A stretch of DNA of 64,000 nucleotides from a virus: IMG/VR virus record IMGVR_UViG_3300034121_001930, positions 1 through 64,000 of that record; one strand, 5' to 3'. The translations under genes were made by a program, and so were the position numbers. The notes beneath the pieces were generated by a model. That model saw only the letters and a list, made by a program, of their open reading frames with translations. It searched no databases and had not been told where the DNA came from. Positions 41,749 to 49,806 of the stretch are shown here, piece after piece (position 1 is the first letter of the stretch; each line of letters opens with the position of its first letter).

Positions 41749-42735
41749 TTACTGGGTCAATGAATTTAGATTAATCCCGGGGCTCGTCTGGGCTGGTGCT
41801 GCGCCCCCTACGCGCGCTTTATTAATTGTAGAATTAATAATGCGAAAAGCTTTTTTCCTTAGCTTAACAAATTCGTCAGCATTATATTTAGGTAGTTCGG
41901 CTTCTGGGTTGAAGGTTCGGATACCAACTTCTTCCAGATCTTTTTTGGTCTTGGGGTCAACCAAGCCCAGATCATCCAAGGCGCGCAAACCTTCGTCAAT
42001 ATCGCCCCAATTGATGTCGCTAGCTGTAGTAGCATCAGCGGTATTAAGAGACTTAATAGCGTCCTCGTAAGGCTTAATGGTTTCTTTTGCGAGCTTGGCT
42101 GTTTGATCCGCTTGCATCTTTTTGGCCATATCTTGAATGGCAGGATTAGTTACATCATAGCCCATAGCAGCAAGAGACGCTATGCTTGTCCCAGACTCCA
42201 TAAGTCTCTGGGCCGACGAAGCTTCGTTTGCGGGGGTCCTTGCGGTAGGCGCTTTGCCTTTACCTAGGCCAGCCGCACCCAACGTAAAGTTAAGTCTGTT
42301 TGTTGCGGCCGGATTGTCTGTAAAGAAATCAGGATTTTGTGCCGCAACACCGTAAATCCCCTTAGCCTTCTCGTCTGGTGTAAGGTTGGGATCTTTTGCA
42401 AAACGATCAAGTTCAGCATAAACATTAGCCCCAGTTGCCGCCGACTCTTGTTGTCTCCTGAACTTTTCGCGGGCCAAACCAAGCTCGAGTTTACCTTGCT
42501 CAAGCTGGGCGCGGCGCACGTCCATGTTCAGCGCGCGGTCTTCTTCTTCCTGCTGTCGGGCCCGCTGTATATCGCGCGCCTGTTGGATGCCCCCAAACGT
42601 TTGTTTAATAAGCCCGTACGCTTGGGTGCGCAAACGAGGATCAGAAATGCGGCTCTGCACGTTCTGAAAGTAACGGCCCTGCAACGGAGTAATATCCGCG
42701 TCCACCGCAAAAGAAGGCATATCTTTTTCAGCCAT
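41749..42735 (-). CDS. Internal virion-type protein
   Basis: A 328-residue, mostly helical protein. Residues about 55-105 form a Gln/Arg/Glu-rich coiled coil (R-A-R-Q-Q-E-E-E-D-R-A). Further helical repeats and an acidic C-terminal region follow. It lacks cysteine clusters, membrane segments and known enzymatic motifs. Its start overlaps the previous stop as TAATG. Between the terminase and the giant protein, it probably belongs to the ejected internal core, as in other podovirus-like phages. Confidence 0.75.
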   Translation of the reverse strand: MAEKDMPSFAVDADITPLQGRYFQNVQSRISDPRLRTQAYGLIKQTFGGIQQARDIQRARQQEEEDRALNMDVRRAQLEQGKLELGLAREKFRRQQESAATGANVYAELDRFAKDPNLTPDEKAKGIYGVAAQNPDFFTDNPAATNRLNFTLGAAGLGKGKAPTARTPANEASSAQRLMESGTSIASLAAMGYDVTNPAIQDMAKKMQADQTAKLAKETIKPYEDAIKSLNTADATTASDINWGDIDEGLRALDDLGLVDPKTKKDLEEVGIRTFNPEAELPKYNADEFVKLRKKAFRIINSTINKARVGGAAPAQTSPGINLNSLTQ

Positions 42736-43547
42736 TAGTATTTCCTGATGCTTCTATCTCTAAGACGCTTAAGATAATCTGGAGTAACGTTTACGCTTTC
42801 GCCTTTGTCCCCGACCCCGAACAACAGCCGCTTGGTTCTTTCTGGTCCGAACCCCGCCGCACGAACTTGTTCGGCCGAAGCCACAGTTGGCTGCGCCGCT
42901 GCGCTTCTAAGCGCGGACGCCGCGGCGTTGCTTGTTGCGGTGGTGCTGGTAGCGAGATCTTGGCGCGGCGCGCCAATACGGTCAATGGCCCGCTGGTTTG
43001 CGGCTGCCTGCGCGGTTTTAAATTGTTGTGCGTATTCTTTGCTGAAGAAACCCCCACGGTTAACTGGTTCGTATGGGTTTGTTCGCGGGGCTTGTTGCGC
43101 GCGGGTAGCCGTAGCTGTTTGGCTAGTCTGGTACGTGTCCCGCATTTGTTGTACGCTCGGGCTCGGCGCGGCTGCAGCCGTTGATGTCGCGGCCGCCGGA
43201 GCAGTCGTTGATTGCTGCGTTGGCGTTTGTTGTGTGCGTGTGGCCGTTGGGGCCGTGGCCGCCGGAGCAGTCGCGGGTTGCGGTGTTGGACTAGCTGGAG
43301 CGGCGTTGCCGTAAACATCATTAGCGTCAGCATAAATGGGAACTCCCGAACGCATCCCAATTAGCTCTTTACCTGCAGGAGCGGTTTGCTGGTCCAGACG
43401 GACACCGCCGGGGCCCCTAGTCTGCTGGCCAACCGTCATGTTCGGCACCTTGCTTTGCACTTGCTCGGATGTTGGCGCAGGCAGCACTTGTTTCCTAGCC
43501 GCCTCGTCGGCTTCGCGCTGCTTTTTTTGCTCTGGTGTATCTGCCAT
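42735..43547 (-). CDS. Disordered Pro/Thr/Ala-rich virion-type protein
   Basis: A 270-residue protein with long low-complexity stretches of Thr, Ala, Pro and Gln (about 70-150), and an ordered C-terminus with F-G-P-E-R-T-K-R-L-L-F-G-V-G-D-K-G-E and V-T-P-D-Y-L-K-R-L-R-D-R. It starts 3 nt after the upstream gene and is coupled to the next one. Role inferred from operon: internal or ejected virion protein, or a linker in it. Confidence 0.72.
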   Translation of the reverse strand: MADTPEQKKQREADEAARKQVLPAPTSEQVQSKVPNMTVGQQTRGPGGVRLDQQTAPAGKELIGMRSGVPIYADANDVYGNAAPASPTPQPATAPAATAPTATRTQQTPTQQSTTAPAAATSTAAAAPSPSVQQMRDTYQTSQTATATRAQQAPRTNPYEPVNRGGFFSKEYAQQFKTAQAAANQRAIDRIGAPRQDLATSTTATSNAAASALRSAAAQPTVASAEQVRAAGFGPERTKRLLFGVGDKGESVNVTPDYLKRLRDRSIRKY

Positions 43548-43550
43548 GAC

Positions 43551-44051
43551 TTAAGATTGTTTTTTGATTTCTGTCCGTGCGCCCGGCAAATCAATAGCCT
43601 TCACAAGCCCTTGCGCCGCCAACACTTCAGGTCTAACAGCTTTTGAGGGGTTATACGCCATTTTATTGCGCTGGAAGAAACTAGCCAGAGCGCTTGGTGT
43701 AACTCCATATTTAGAGCTCTCCTGTTTTGCGTAGTCCCAAGTATCTTGGTCGCCTTGGGCGGCTTTCTTTTTAAGCTCGTCAGCAAACATTATTCGGCCA
43801 GCAAGTTGCTGCTTATCGTTTTCTTGGGCCTTTTGAATTTCCGTATTTTCGAGCGATTGCTTAAGGTCCGCCATGGCTTGCCGTTGACCGCTTCGCCAAA
43901 TAGAAGGTTCCGTGCCTTTTTGCGCAAAGCCTTGCATGGCCAATTCTTCGGCAGCCCTATCAAACCCCATACGCTTTGCGCGCCTAGCTTCTCGAAACAG
44001 TCTTGCGCTTTCGGGAGCGATTAACTGGGCTGGTTTACGTAGTGAAGACAT
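43551..44051 (-). CDS. Small helical virion-type protein
   Basis: A 166-residue basic helical protein. R-L-F-R-E-A-R-R-A-K-R-M-G-F-D-R-A-A-E is followed by repeats of Gln/Lys/Glu and a C-terminal part with Y-G-V-T-P-S-A-L-A-S-F-F-Q-R-N-K. It lies between terminase and internal-type proteins. No known family; a head-tail or internal role is inferred. Confidence 0.72.
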   Translation of the reverse strand: MSSLRKPAQLIAPESARLFREARRAKRMGFDRAAEELAMQGFAQKGTEPSIWRSGQRQAMADLKQSLENTEIQKAQENDKQQLAGRIMFADELKKKAAQGDQDTWDYAKQESSKYGVTPSALASFFQRNKMAYNPSKAVRPEVLAAQGLVKAIDLPGARTEIKKQS

Positions 44052-44099
44052 AATGCGAAATGTACTAGACTATTTAAAAATAGGCAAGGAAAAAATAAA

Positions 44100-45878
44100 C
44101 TAGGTAAATTCTAGCAGCATACTGTGCGCGGTGCGCGCTTCAACCTGCAAGTCCTTAAAGTTTATCTGCCGCTGAACTGGCTGCCCGTCTTGCGGGTTTA
44201 AGGCTAACTCCAGCGCAATAAGGCCGTGCCTGTTGCGCGCCAGATCAACAAGCAAAAATGCGGCGTCCGCGTTGTCAGGAGAATATCCGGTCCGCTTACG
44301 GAAATCCGGTTTGCCCTCTATCCGCATTCTTAAACCTTCGCCGCCCTTAATTGTCTCGTACTGCCTCGCGGTCATTTCCTTGGCGAGCTCAGCGTCCACC
44401 CCCTTAAGCTGGCCACAACGAACTAGCTCCTTGCCCGCAAACCAGATCTCGGTAACGCGGTTTGCGTACAGGTCATAGCAGCTGGTGGCGTTGCTCATGC
44501 TGACCCGGCGGTCTGTGGCCTTGCCCGCAAACACCACCCTTAGAATCTCAGGACTCCACTCGCTGGCCACCACGTCGCAAAACGGAGCGCCCGCGCCGGT
44601 AGCATCAATAGCCACATTTTCTGGTAAAATGTTTCGCTGCTGGCAAACACTTTTGAGCTGCTTAACAATCTGGTGCGTCCGCGGAATTGATTTATTTGTT
44701 TCGTCCTCGAAGAGCAGCATGGAGTCCGTGAACTGGAGAACATACTGGCCTCGCTCATCGTAGCCCAGCTCACCGAACCGGAGCATGGTTCGGTCACCGC
44801 CGTTGGTAAACGCGGGGTCCAGCGCCGCAAGTTTAATAGAGTCACGCAAGGTGGTTCTCTGCAGGGCCCCTCCGCGCGTTAGCTCGCTCTCCCCGTAAAC
44901 GCCCTCGGCCTCATCGCTGTCGAAGAATATAGCGCGGTACATGCGCATGAAACCGCGGCTGTTCTCGCCCAAGTTTGCCTTGGCCTCGTCCATGCGCTGC
45001 TGGGTTGGTAGCCACGGATAGATGTCTTCACCAGCAAGAATGTTAGGGCTTTGCTCGGCGTCGAACCGTAGGTACAGCCCATTGTATTTTGTTCTCCAGC
45101 TGTACTCGATTTCGGAGACCACAGAGTCCCAGCCCTTGCTGGGCTCCGACCAATCTCCGAACGCATCGAAACGACTGCACGGGTTGCTCATAGCGACAAC
45201 CCTGAGATTGGGGTTGCTGCTAAGGTTACTTAAGCTGGTCTGGATAATACTATGGCTAAGCTCGCTAAGCTCGTCCGCTACCAACATAACACGCTCTTGT
45301 TTAATACCGATTAGTTTGCCGGTCGCTTCGCGTGTTCTGCTCTTTTCGGCGGCAATAAGGCTTAGCCCTGCGCGGTCATAAATAACACCGTTAGCGTCAA
45401 TATAGTTGGCGCTTCCAATTGAATCCCGAATCTTGATTGGCAGTCCCGGGACCGCGGTCAGCAAAGTAATAACCGCGCCCCAGATCCGCTTGCGCGCTTC
45501 TCGCAGAGTGGTACTGGTTACAAGAACCAAGGTTCTGTCTGGCGCGGCAAGCCAGTTAACAATGGCCCAGCCAGCCATTGTGTAAGACTTACCGCTAGAA
45601 GCGGCACCGCCAATAGCCAAATATTTTTCCCTGCTCGCTGCATGGATCATTTGCTCGGCCCACGGGTGCCGCGCGAACAACGGCTGCGGCCGCTCAGGGC
45701 CGTTCCAAAGTATGTCAGCAATACACCAAAAAATATGTTCTCTGGCCGCGGGTACTGTGTGCTCGGCAAAAGCAAACAATAACGCGCTGAGCTCGTTGCA
45801 CACAGGGGCCGCAATACCAGCAACGTCCCAACTTCCGTCAGGCAATAGCAGCGCGTCGTATTTGTGGGTCTTAGCCAT
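44100..45878 (-). CDS. terL: Terminase large subunit
   Basis: A 592-residue protein from ATG 45878 (an upstream in-frame ATG at 45896 adds six unlikely residues). The ATPase has a Walker A-type G-G-A-A-S-S-G-K-S-Y-T near 90 and Walker B M-L-V-A-D-E-L near 208. The nuclease domain shows L-D-P-A-F-T near 349, D-A-T-G-A-G near 426 and an Asp in D-N-A-D-A-A-F near 536. It drives DNA into the procapsid and cuts it. The small subunit gene is divergent, 276 bp away across a small gene. Confidence 0.93.
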   Translation of the reverse strand: MAKTHKYDALLLPDGSWDVAGIAAPVCNELSALLFAFAEHTVPAAREHIFWCIADILWNGPERPQPLFARHPWAEQMIHAASREKYLAIGGAASSGKSYTMAGWAIVNWLAAPDRTLVLVTSTTLREARKRIWGAVITLLTAVPGLPIKIRDSIGSANYIDANGVIYDRAGLSLIAAEKSRTREATGKLIGIKQERVMLVADELSELSHSIIQTSLSNLSSNPNLRVVAMSNPCSRFDAFGDWSEPSKGWDSVVSEIEYSWRTKYNGLYLRFDAEQSPNILAGEDIYPWLPTQQRMDEAKANLGENSRGFMRMYRAIFFDSDEAEGVYGESELTRGGALQRTTLRDSIKLAALDPAFTNGGDRTMLRFGELGYDERGQYVLQFTDSMLLFEDETNKSIPRTHQIVKQLKSVCQQRNILPENVAIDATGAGAPFCDVVASEWSPEILRVVFAGKATDRRVSMSNATSCYDLYANRVTEIWFAGKELVRCGQLKGVDAELAKEMTARQYETIKGGEGLRMRIEGKPDFRKRTGYSPDNADAAFLLVDLARNRHGLIALELALNPQDGQPVQRQINFKDLQVEARTAHSMLLEFT

Positions 45879-45909
45879 CGCCAAAGAACAAACCAAATAT
45901 TTCTTGCAA

Positions 45910-46134
45910 ATGCAAGTAATTTATGTTTGTAATAACAGCGTTGTGGAAACGCACTTCATAGAACATCTTGTAGCGAATCAAAGCGAATACGATGAGCTAC
46001 GCGAAATCGCAGCCGAATTTCCAGACAGAGCCGAGATTCTGTTTGACCGCTTGGTCGTGCGTATATCTATTCCAGACTGGCTTGAAAGCCACGCCTACGC
46101 GTATGTATTCGAGGGCTACGACCCGCTCGCGTAA
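45910..46134 (+). CDS. Small acidic protein, unknown
   Basis: A 74-residue protein from ATG 45910, M-Q-V-I-Y-V-C-N-N-S-V-V-E-T-H, with helical middle and a C-terminal V-F-E-G-Y-D-P-L-A. It is divergent from terL with only 31 bp between start codons, so their promoters must overlap the genes. No family recognised. Confidence 0.68.
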   Translation: MQVIYVCNNSVVETHFIEHLVANQSEYDELREIAAEFPDRAEILFDRLVVRISIPDWLESHAYAYVFEGYDPLA

Positions 46135-46154
46135 AGGCATTATGCATCAAATCC

Positions 46155-46742
46155 ATGAAAGCAAAAGAAGACCCAAAGCTTAGCAGCAATCCCAGCAAGG
46201 GCCGCGTTCAGCCACCAATTGTGCGTCAAAAGGCTTTGGACCTATACGCCAAGGGACACGCGGTCCCTGACATCGCAAGGAATATCGGCGTTGACGCGAC
46301 CACAATCCGCCGCTGGGTCAAACAGAACGGCGTTACGCACGGCGGTGCTTTGGGTCAGGTCGAGGAGCAGCCAGCCAACCCGGCCGTACTGCCGAGCGTC
46401 GAGGAAACGCTTACCCCGACCGAGAGGCTAATGAACGCCGAGCAGATTATGGGTGCTATTGAAGCGGCTCTGCAGAGGCCCGGTGATACCGCGGACCGGT
46501 ATCAGGCCATTATGGTGGCGCTGGGTCTTAACATTCTTAAGACCACAGCGGCAATGCCCCCGGCCGTTAAAAATATGCGAGACTTGGCCACGCTTAACGA
46601 GATCCTCCGCACCAATATGGGCCTTAACGCAAAGGGCGCTGGGTCGGGCGGCTTGGCAATTAACCTGAACGTTCTTACAAAAGGCGTTAAGGCAGAACAG
46701 GTTACGGTCGAGGCAGAGTTGGCAGATGAGGACCAAGACTAA
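46155..46742 (+). CDS. terS: Terminase small subunit, putative
   Basis: A 195-residue protein with an N-terminal helix-turn-helix near 25-58 (A-L-D-L-Y-A-K-G-H-A-V-P-D-I-A-R, then T-I-R-R-W-V-K-Q-N-G), the usual DNA-recognition end of small terminases. The remainder is helical, fitting an oligomerisation region. Position next to the large subunit gene supports the call, although the two are transcribed in opposite directions. It could instead be another HTH regulator. Confidence 0.72.
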   Translation: MKAKEDPKLSSNPSKGRVQPPIVRQKALDLYAKGHAVPDIARNIGVDATTIRRWVKQNGVTHGGALGQVEEQPANPAVLPSVEETLTPTERLMNAEQIMGAIEAALQRPGDTADRYQAIMVALGLNILKTTAAMPPAVKNMRDLATLNEILRTNMGLNAKGAGSGGLAINLNVLTKGVKAEQVTVEAELADEDQD

Positions 46743-46746
46743 TCTA

Positions 46747-46782
46747 TTGACCCTTGTAAATACAAAGTATATACTCAAGATT
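46747..46782 (+). promoter_or_regulatory. Strong sigma70-like promoter, leaderless transcript
   Basis: TTGACC (46747-46752), 17-nt spacer, TATACT (46770-46775), then 7 nt to the ATG at 46783. The expected start site is at or one base before the start codon. The spacer has an inverted repeat TTGTA/TACAA. Confidence 0.75.
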
Positions 46783-47079
46783 ATGGCCGTGCCAAAACAC
46801 TTTAAAAGACTGCCGTCTGGGAAGATCCAGTTCCGCGGCGAGTTGTTCGCTGGCTTTAATAAGCCAAAGCGCGCCCCAAAGGACTCCGAGAAAAAGTTTG
46901 TTGTGCTCGGAAAGCAAGGCGATAAGGTCAGAAAAGTCTCGTTCGGCGCGCGTGGATACGAGGATTTTACCCAGCACAAGGACCCCAAACGACGCTCAAA
47001 TTTCAGGGCGCGCCATAATTGCCAGACCGCCAAAGACAAGACAACAGCCAGATACTGGGCCTGTAAACATCTGTGGTAA
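46783..47079 (+). CDS. Small basic virus protein with H-K-D and R-Y-W-A-C-K motifs
   Basis: A 98-residue basic protein. It ends with F-G-A-R-G-Y-E-D-F-T-Q-H-K-D, R-A-R-H-N-C and D-K-T-T-A-R-Y-W-A-C-K-H-L-W, a conserved pattern I know from short proteins of phages and giant viruses (DUF5754/DUF5872-like). The role is unknown; the charge suggests nucleic acid contact, perhaps as a virion protein. It is read from its own strong promoter with no leader. Confidence 0.78.
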   Translation: MAVPKHFKRLPSGKIQFRGELFAGFNKPKRAPKDSEKKFVVLGKQGDKVRKVSFGARGYEDFTQHKDPKRRSNFRARHNCQTAKDKTTARYWACKHLW

Positions 47080-47100
47080 ATGAGTTTAAATTTTTTTTTC

Positions 47101-47129
47101 TTGCAAAGTTTTCGTTAATCGGCTAAGAC
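47101..47129 (+). promoter_or_regulatory. Possible promoter
   Basis: TTGCAA (47101-47106), 17-nt spacer, TAAGAC (47124-47129), 10 nt before the ATG at 47140. Weak boxes; listed because the spacing and TAAG form match other promoters here. Confidence 0.35.
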
Positions 47130-47139
47130 CATCCTCGTT

Positions 47140-47376
47140 ATGAGTTTTGGATCCGGAGCAGGAAAAGGAGATCTTCCCCGTCACGTAGACGGCGAAGCGT
47201 TCAGAAATAACTTCGACGATATCTTTCGTAAGCAAAGAGAATTCACTTACGGAGAACTTCTTAAGCTACACGACAACGCAGTTGAAGCTGGACAATTTGA
47301 CAAGGCAGCAGAATACAAACAAAAAATAGAACGACTAAAATATGAAGACCAAAACAATAAACAACTGTCAGACTAG
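47140..47376 (+). CDS. Small acidic helical protein, unknown
   Basis: A 78-residue protein, M-S-F-G-S-G-A-G-K-G-D-L-P-R, with a helical body rich in Glu and Lys (A-A-E-Y-K-Q-K-I-E-R-L). The next gene starts inside its end, overlapping by 35 nt. No family recognised. Confidence 0.7.
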   Translation: MSFGSGAGKGDLPRHVDGEAFRNNFDDIFRKQREFTYGELLKLHDNAVEAGQFDKAAEYKQKIERLKYEDQNNKQLSD

Positions 47377-47566
47377 GCTAGCCACCAACGAAGACTTCGT
47401 TAGTCTAATGGAATCCATTGGCGTGAAACCAACAGCACCAATTAAAAATAAACGCGTAACCCAAATGATAACACACCCAGATACAGGCGAGTTGGTTTTG
47501 CGGGGCACCCACGAAGGCGACAACTTGTGGTCCTTACAGTTTAACTCTTTAGTGTTCACTAACTAA
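47342..47566 (+). CDS. Small protein, unknown
   Basis: A 74-residue protein, M-K-T-K-T-I-N-N-C-Q-T-R-L-A-T-N. A beta-like C-terminus has T-G-E-L-V-L-R-G-T-H-E-G-D-N-L-W-S. Overlaps the upstream gene by 35 nt. No family recognised. Confidence 0.62.
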   Translation: MKTKTINNCQTRLATNEDFVSLMESIGVKPTAPIKNKRVTQMITHPDTGELVLRGTHEGDNLWSLQFNSLVFTN

Positions 47567-47572
47567 AATTCA

Positions 47573-48550
47573 ATGCAAACACAATACAACGACCCCAAAG
47601 GGCAAGCGGGCTCCCTTAAAGCTCCATTGGGATTAGTCCCGCCGTACGCAATGGAGCAGACCTCATGGGTCCACAAGTTGGGCGCAGACAAGTATGGTCC
47701 GTGGAACTGGCGCGAGACTGGCGTTTGTGCCAGCACTTATGTCAACGCGATCCTGCGCCACTTGAACGCATGGCGTGACGGTGAATCACTGGACCCTGAA
47801 TCCGGTATCACGCATCTGGCACACATTGCCTGTAGCGCGAACATCCTCATGGATGCAGAGGTATGTGGCAAGCTACAGGATGACAGGAACAAGCGACCCA
47901 CTAACGACGAAACTGAGGAAGGTTCTCCGAAAGTAGGTGGGTTTGAGCTTGATGAGGAGTTAATGAACGACATCCTTAAATGGATTCGTGGCGAAGACGA
48001 AGAGCCACCAACTAAACATGTCGGCGGCGGTGAGTCGTACGAAGACTTTTGGGGTCCGCTCGCCGAAGACACCGTACCAGAATACCGCGTCCTTAAAGAA
48101 GGAGAGTTCATTCAAGAAGGCGATGAGTTCTTCGATGAACAAGTTGGCGAATGGAAAGAGACGGGCATATTGAAGGATATGGGGATAGAAGTGGCATCCA
48201 TTGATCTGTACCGCCGTAAGGTCGCAGATTGCGACCTTAAAGAAGAGCCGTCGATAAAGTATCGCGTCGAGACTGCAGCGTATCGCAAACTAGAAGAAGG
48301 CGAAAAACTACAGGACGGTGATGAAGTGTATGTCGGTGAAGACCACTGGTTGCCTGTGTACGTTTCAGATTGGGTGACTCCTTCGATTGTCCGCAACGGA
48401 ACCTACCGCCGCAAGATCACAGATTGTGATCTTAAACCAGAATCCCCAATCGACGACGAGTGCAAATGCGGTCTCCGTAAAATTTATCATTGGCTTTACG
48501 GGTACATCTGCGAAGACTGCGAAATCAAATATCCAGACCCACAACCATGA
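47573..48550 (+). CDS. dATP/dGTP diphosphohydrolase-like protein with C-terminal repeats
   Basis: A 325-residue protein. The first 110 residues match the N-terminal dATP/dGTP diphosphohydrolase family (PF18909/DUF5664 type): L-G-L-V-P-P-Y-A, K-Y-G-P-W-N-W-R, Y-V-N-A-I-L-R-H-L-N-A-W and D-P-E-S-G-I-T-H-L-A-H-I-A. Such all-alpha enzymes hydrolyse deoxynucleotides. An acidic linker leads to two copies (about 168-217 and 229-284) of a beta module of about 55 residues, ending with C-K-C-G-L and C-E-D-C zinc-like pairs. The added modules are unusual; perhaps for nucleic acid or partner binding. Likely acts in shaping nucleotide pools. Confidence 0.8.
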   Translation: MQTQYNDPKGQAGSLKAPLGLVPPYAMEQTSWVHKLGADKYGPWNWRETGVCASTYVNAILRHLNAWRDGESLDPESGITHLAHIACSANILMDAEVCGKLQDDRNKRPTNDETEEGSPKVGGFELDEELMNDILKWIRGEDEEPPTKHVGGGESYEDFWGPLAEDTVPEYRVLKEGEFIQEGDEFFDEQVGEWKETGILKDMGIEVASIDLYRRKVADCDLKEEPSIKYRVETAAYRKLEEGEKLQDGDEVYVGEDHWLPVYVSDWVTPSIVRNGTYRRKITDCDLKPESPIDDECKCGLRKIYHWLYGYICEDCEIKYPDPQP

Positions 48551-48642
48551 ACGACCGGCAAGAACCAAACAATAGACCGCAGGATGGGCGCATTTGCGAT
48601 TGTGAAGATGCACCGTGTTGCGGGTGTTACGATCTACCATAA
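48547..48642 (+). CDS. Cysteine-rich microprotein
   Basis: A 31-residue peptide with C-D-C-E-D-A-P-C-C-G-C near its end, likely a metal-binding knot. Similar short proteins with C-D-C-E-D-x-P-C-C are common in phages. It overlaps the previous gene by ATGA. Confidence 0.65.
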   Translation: MNDRQEPNNRPQDGRICDCEDAPCCGCYDLP

Positions 48643-48647
48643 AAAAT

Positions 48648-48845
48648 ATGCACAACGACCGACGAATGAAGATTACTGTGGAGATCCCACATGAAGGAAG
48701 CAAGATGGAGTTCTCGTTTCCGCGAGACGCTCCGCTAGACGAACTCATTACAGTGTTTCGCACCGTAATGACTTACATGGCATGGCATCCTGATATCACG
48801 GAGTCCATGTTCAAGCGGGAGTTCCTTGAGGACAACTGCATCTAG
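48648..48845 (+). CDS. Small protein, unknown
   Basis: A 65-residue protein from ATG 48648, M-H-N-D-R-R-M-K-I-T-V-E-I-P, giving an alternative start at M7 (48666). It has two beta strands, then a helix with F-R-T-V-M-T-Y-M-A-W-H. The layout resembles small phage regulators but no family is recognised. Confidence 0.66.
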   Translation: MHNDRRMKITVEIPHEGSKMEFSFPRDAPLDELITVFRTVMTYMAWHPDITESMFKREFLEDNCI

Positions 48846-48847
48846 TT

Positions 48848-49003
48848 ATGCAACGAAAGCCTAAAGTCACCTACCAGTGTTCCTGCGCCAGCATTGGTGT
48901 CTTAAGGAGCGCCTGTAGGGGACCATTAGGCTGCAAAAACAAACTGGACTATGAAGCGTATTTGGAATCCAAAAAACCAAAGCGTTGGGTCTGGAAAAAA
49001 TAA
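48848..49003 (+). CDS. Small basic protein with cysteines, unknown
   Basis: A 51-residue basic protein, M-Q-R-K-P-K-V-T-Y-Q-C-S-C-A-S, with four cysteines (C-x-C, then C and G-C) and a K-P-K-R-W-V-W-K-K tail. The cysteines may bind metal. It ends 10 nt before the tRNA-Met gene. Confidence 0.62.
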   Translation: MQRKPKVTYQCSCASIGVLRSACRGPLGCKNKLDYEAYLESKKPKRWVWKK

Positions 49004-49013
49004 TTCTCCGAAT

Positions 49014-49090
49014 CGCAGGGCATGCAGTAGCGGTGCTGCGCCAGTCTCATAAGCTGGAAAGTGTGGGTTCGACTCCCACCCCTGCAACCA
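49014..49090 (+). tRNA. tRNA-Met (CAT), initiator-like
   Basis: A 77-nt gene with encoded CCA. Acceptor CGCAGGG pairs with CCCTGCA except C1 and A72, the mismatch that marks bacterial initiator tRNAs; A73 follows. The anticodon arm is CCAGT-CTCATAA-GCTGG with anticodon CAT. The T arm is GTGGG-TTCGACT-CCCAC and a D stem is GCAG/CTGC. It lacks the three G-C pairs next to the anticodon loop that initiators usually have, so it is a hybrid of initiator and elongator features. Confidence 0.9.
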
Positions 49091-49096
49091 ATCTCC

Positions 49097-49171
49097 GCCC
49101 CTTTAGTATAACGGTTATTACACGAAATTTGTAATTTTGATATGATGGTTCGACTCCGTCAAGGGGCTCCA
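49097..49171 (+). tRNA. tRNA-Thr (TGT)
   Basis: A 75-nt gene with encoded CCA. Acceptor GCCCCTT/AAGGGGC, anticodon arm CGAAA-TTTGTAA-TTTTG with anticodon TGT reading ACA, and T arm GATGG-TTCGACT-CCGTC. It lies 6 nt after the tRNA-Met gene, so both are likely processed from one transcript. Confidence 0.9.
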
Positions 49172-49306
49172 CAATTTCCCGTACCGGTTGGGAGAAACAC
49201 GACAGTTTTGGCAGTAGCGGTCAGTGGATCGAGCCGCGCACTCTGAGCAAAAAGGCTGCATTCCCTAACGGGAACTAAACAGGAAACAGACACAACTAAA
49301 CACTAA

Positions 49307-49555
49307 ATGACACCGATCAGGAACATGAACACAATAACATCAAGAATAACAGTGCTGCCGAAAGGCGAACCGATCTTCAGCTATAAGGCTACAGAGATCG
49401 GCATCATGGACGAAGCCGCTGGACCCTTTATCGAAATGCGGCAGATCGCAGAGAACGGCGAAGAAAAAATTCTCCAATTCGACATTGACGAGTGGCCGCA
49501 CATCGCGAAGGCTACGAGCAAGCTGATTCAGGAAATCGAGAAACTGAAGCCATGA
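49307..49555 (+). CDS. Small acidic protein, unknown
   Basis: An 82-residue protein; an alternative ATG at 49325 gives M-N-T-I-T-S-R-I-T-V-L-P. Beta strands precede an acidic helical end I-Q-E-I-E-K-L-K-P. The stop overlaps the next ATG as ATGA. The 135 nt before it, after the tRNAs, hold only a small TTCCC/GGGAA hairpin. Confidence 0.65.
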   Translation: MTPIRNMNTITSRITVLPKGEPIFSYKATEIGIMDEAAGPFIEMRQIAENGEEKILQFDIDEWPHIAKATSKLIQEIEKLKP

Positions 49556-49806
49556 GCGAAGAAGAAACCGACAAAAGATGCGCTCAAATGTTGGGCCGCA
49601 TTGGCCTGATGATTCCAGAGGAGTTCTTCGAGACGGACTATTCCACAGTAGAGGATGCTGTGGGCTTGCTGCTCGAACGGTATTACTCTGAGATGGCCAC
49701 GAAGTTCTATAACGAAAACCAGAAACAACTAAAACGAAACAGGAAAAATGAGCAGGACACCAAAAACGAATCACGTCTATTGCCCACACTGCGACAGCAA
49801 CAATGA
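49552..49806 (+). CDS. Small acidic protein, unknown
   Basis: An 84-residue protein, M-S-E-E-E-T-D-K-R-C-A-Q-M-L, with a helical region D-A-V-G-L-L-L-E-R-Y-Y and a basic polar tail. The tail overlaps the next gene by 59 nt. No family recognised. Confidence 0.65.
   Translation: MSEEETDKRCAQMLGRIGLMIPEEFFETDYSTVEDAVGLLLERYYSEMATKFYNENQKQLKRNRKNEQDTKNESRLLPTLRQQQ

Noticed and set aside
49172-49306. A third tRNA after tRNA-Thr
   Set aside because: No anticodon or T arm can be folded; only a small TTCCC/GGGAA hairpin is present.
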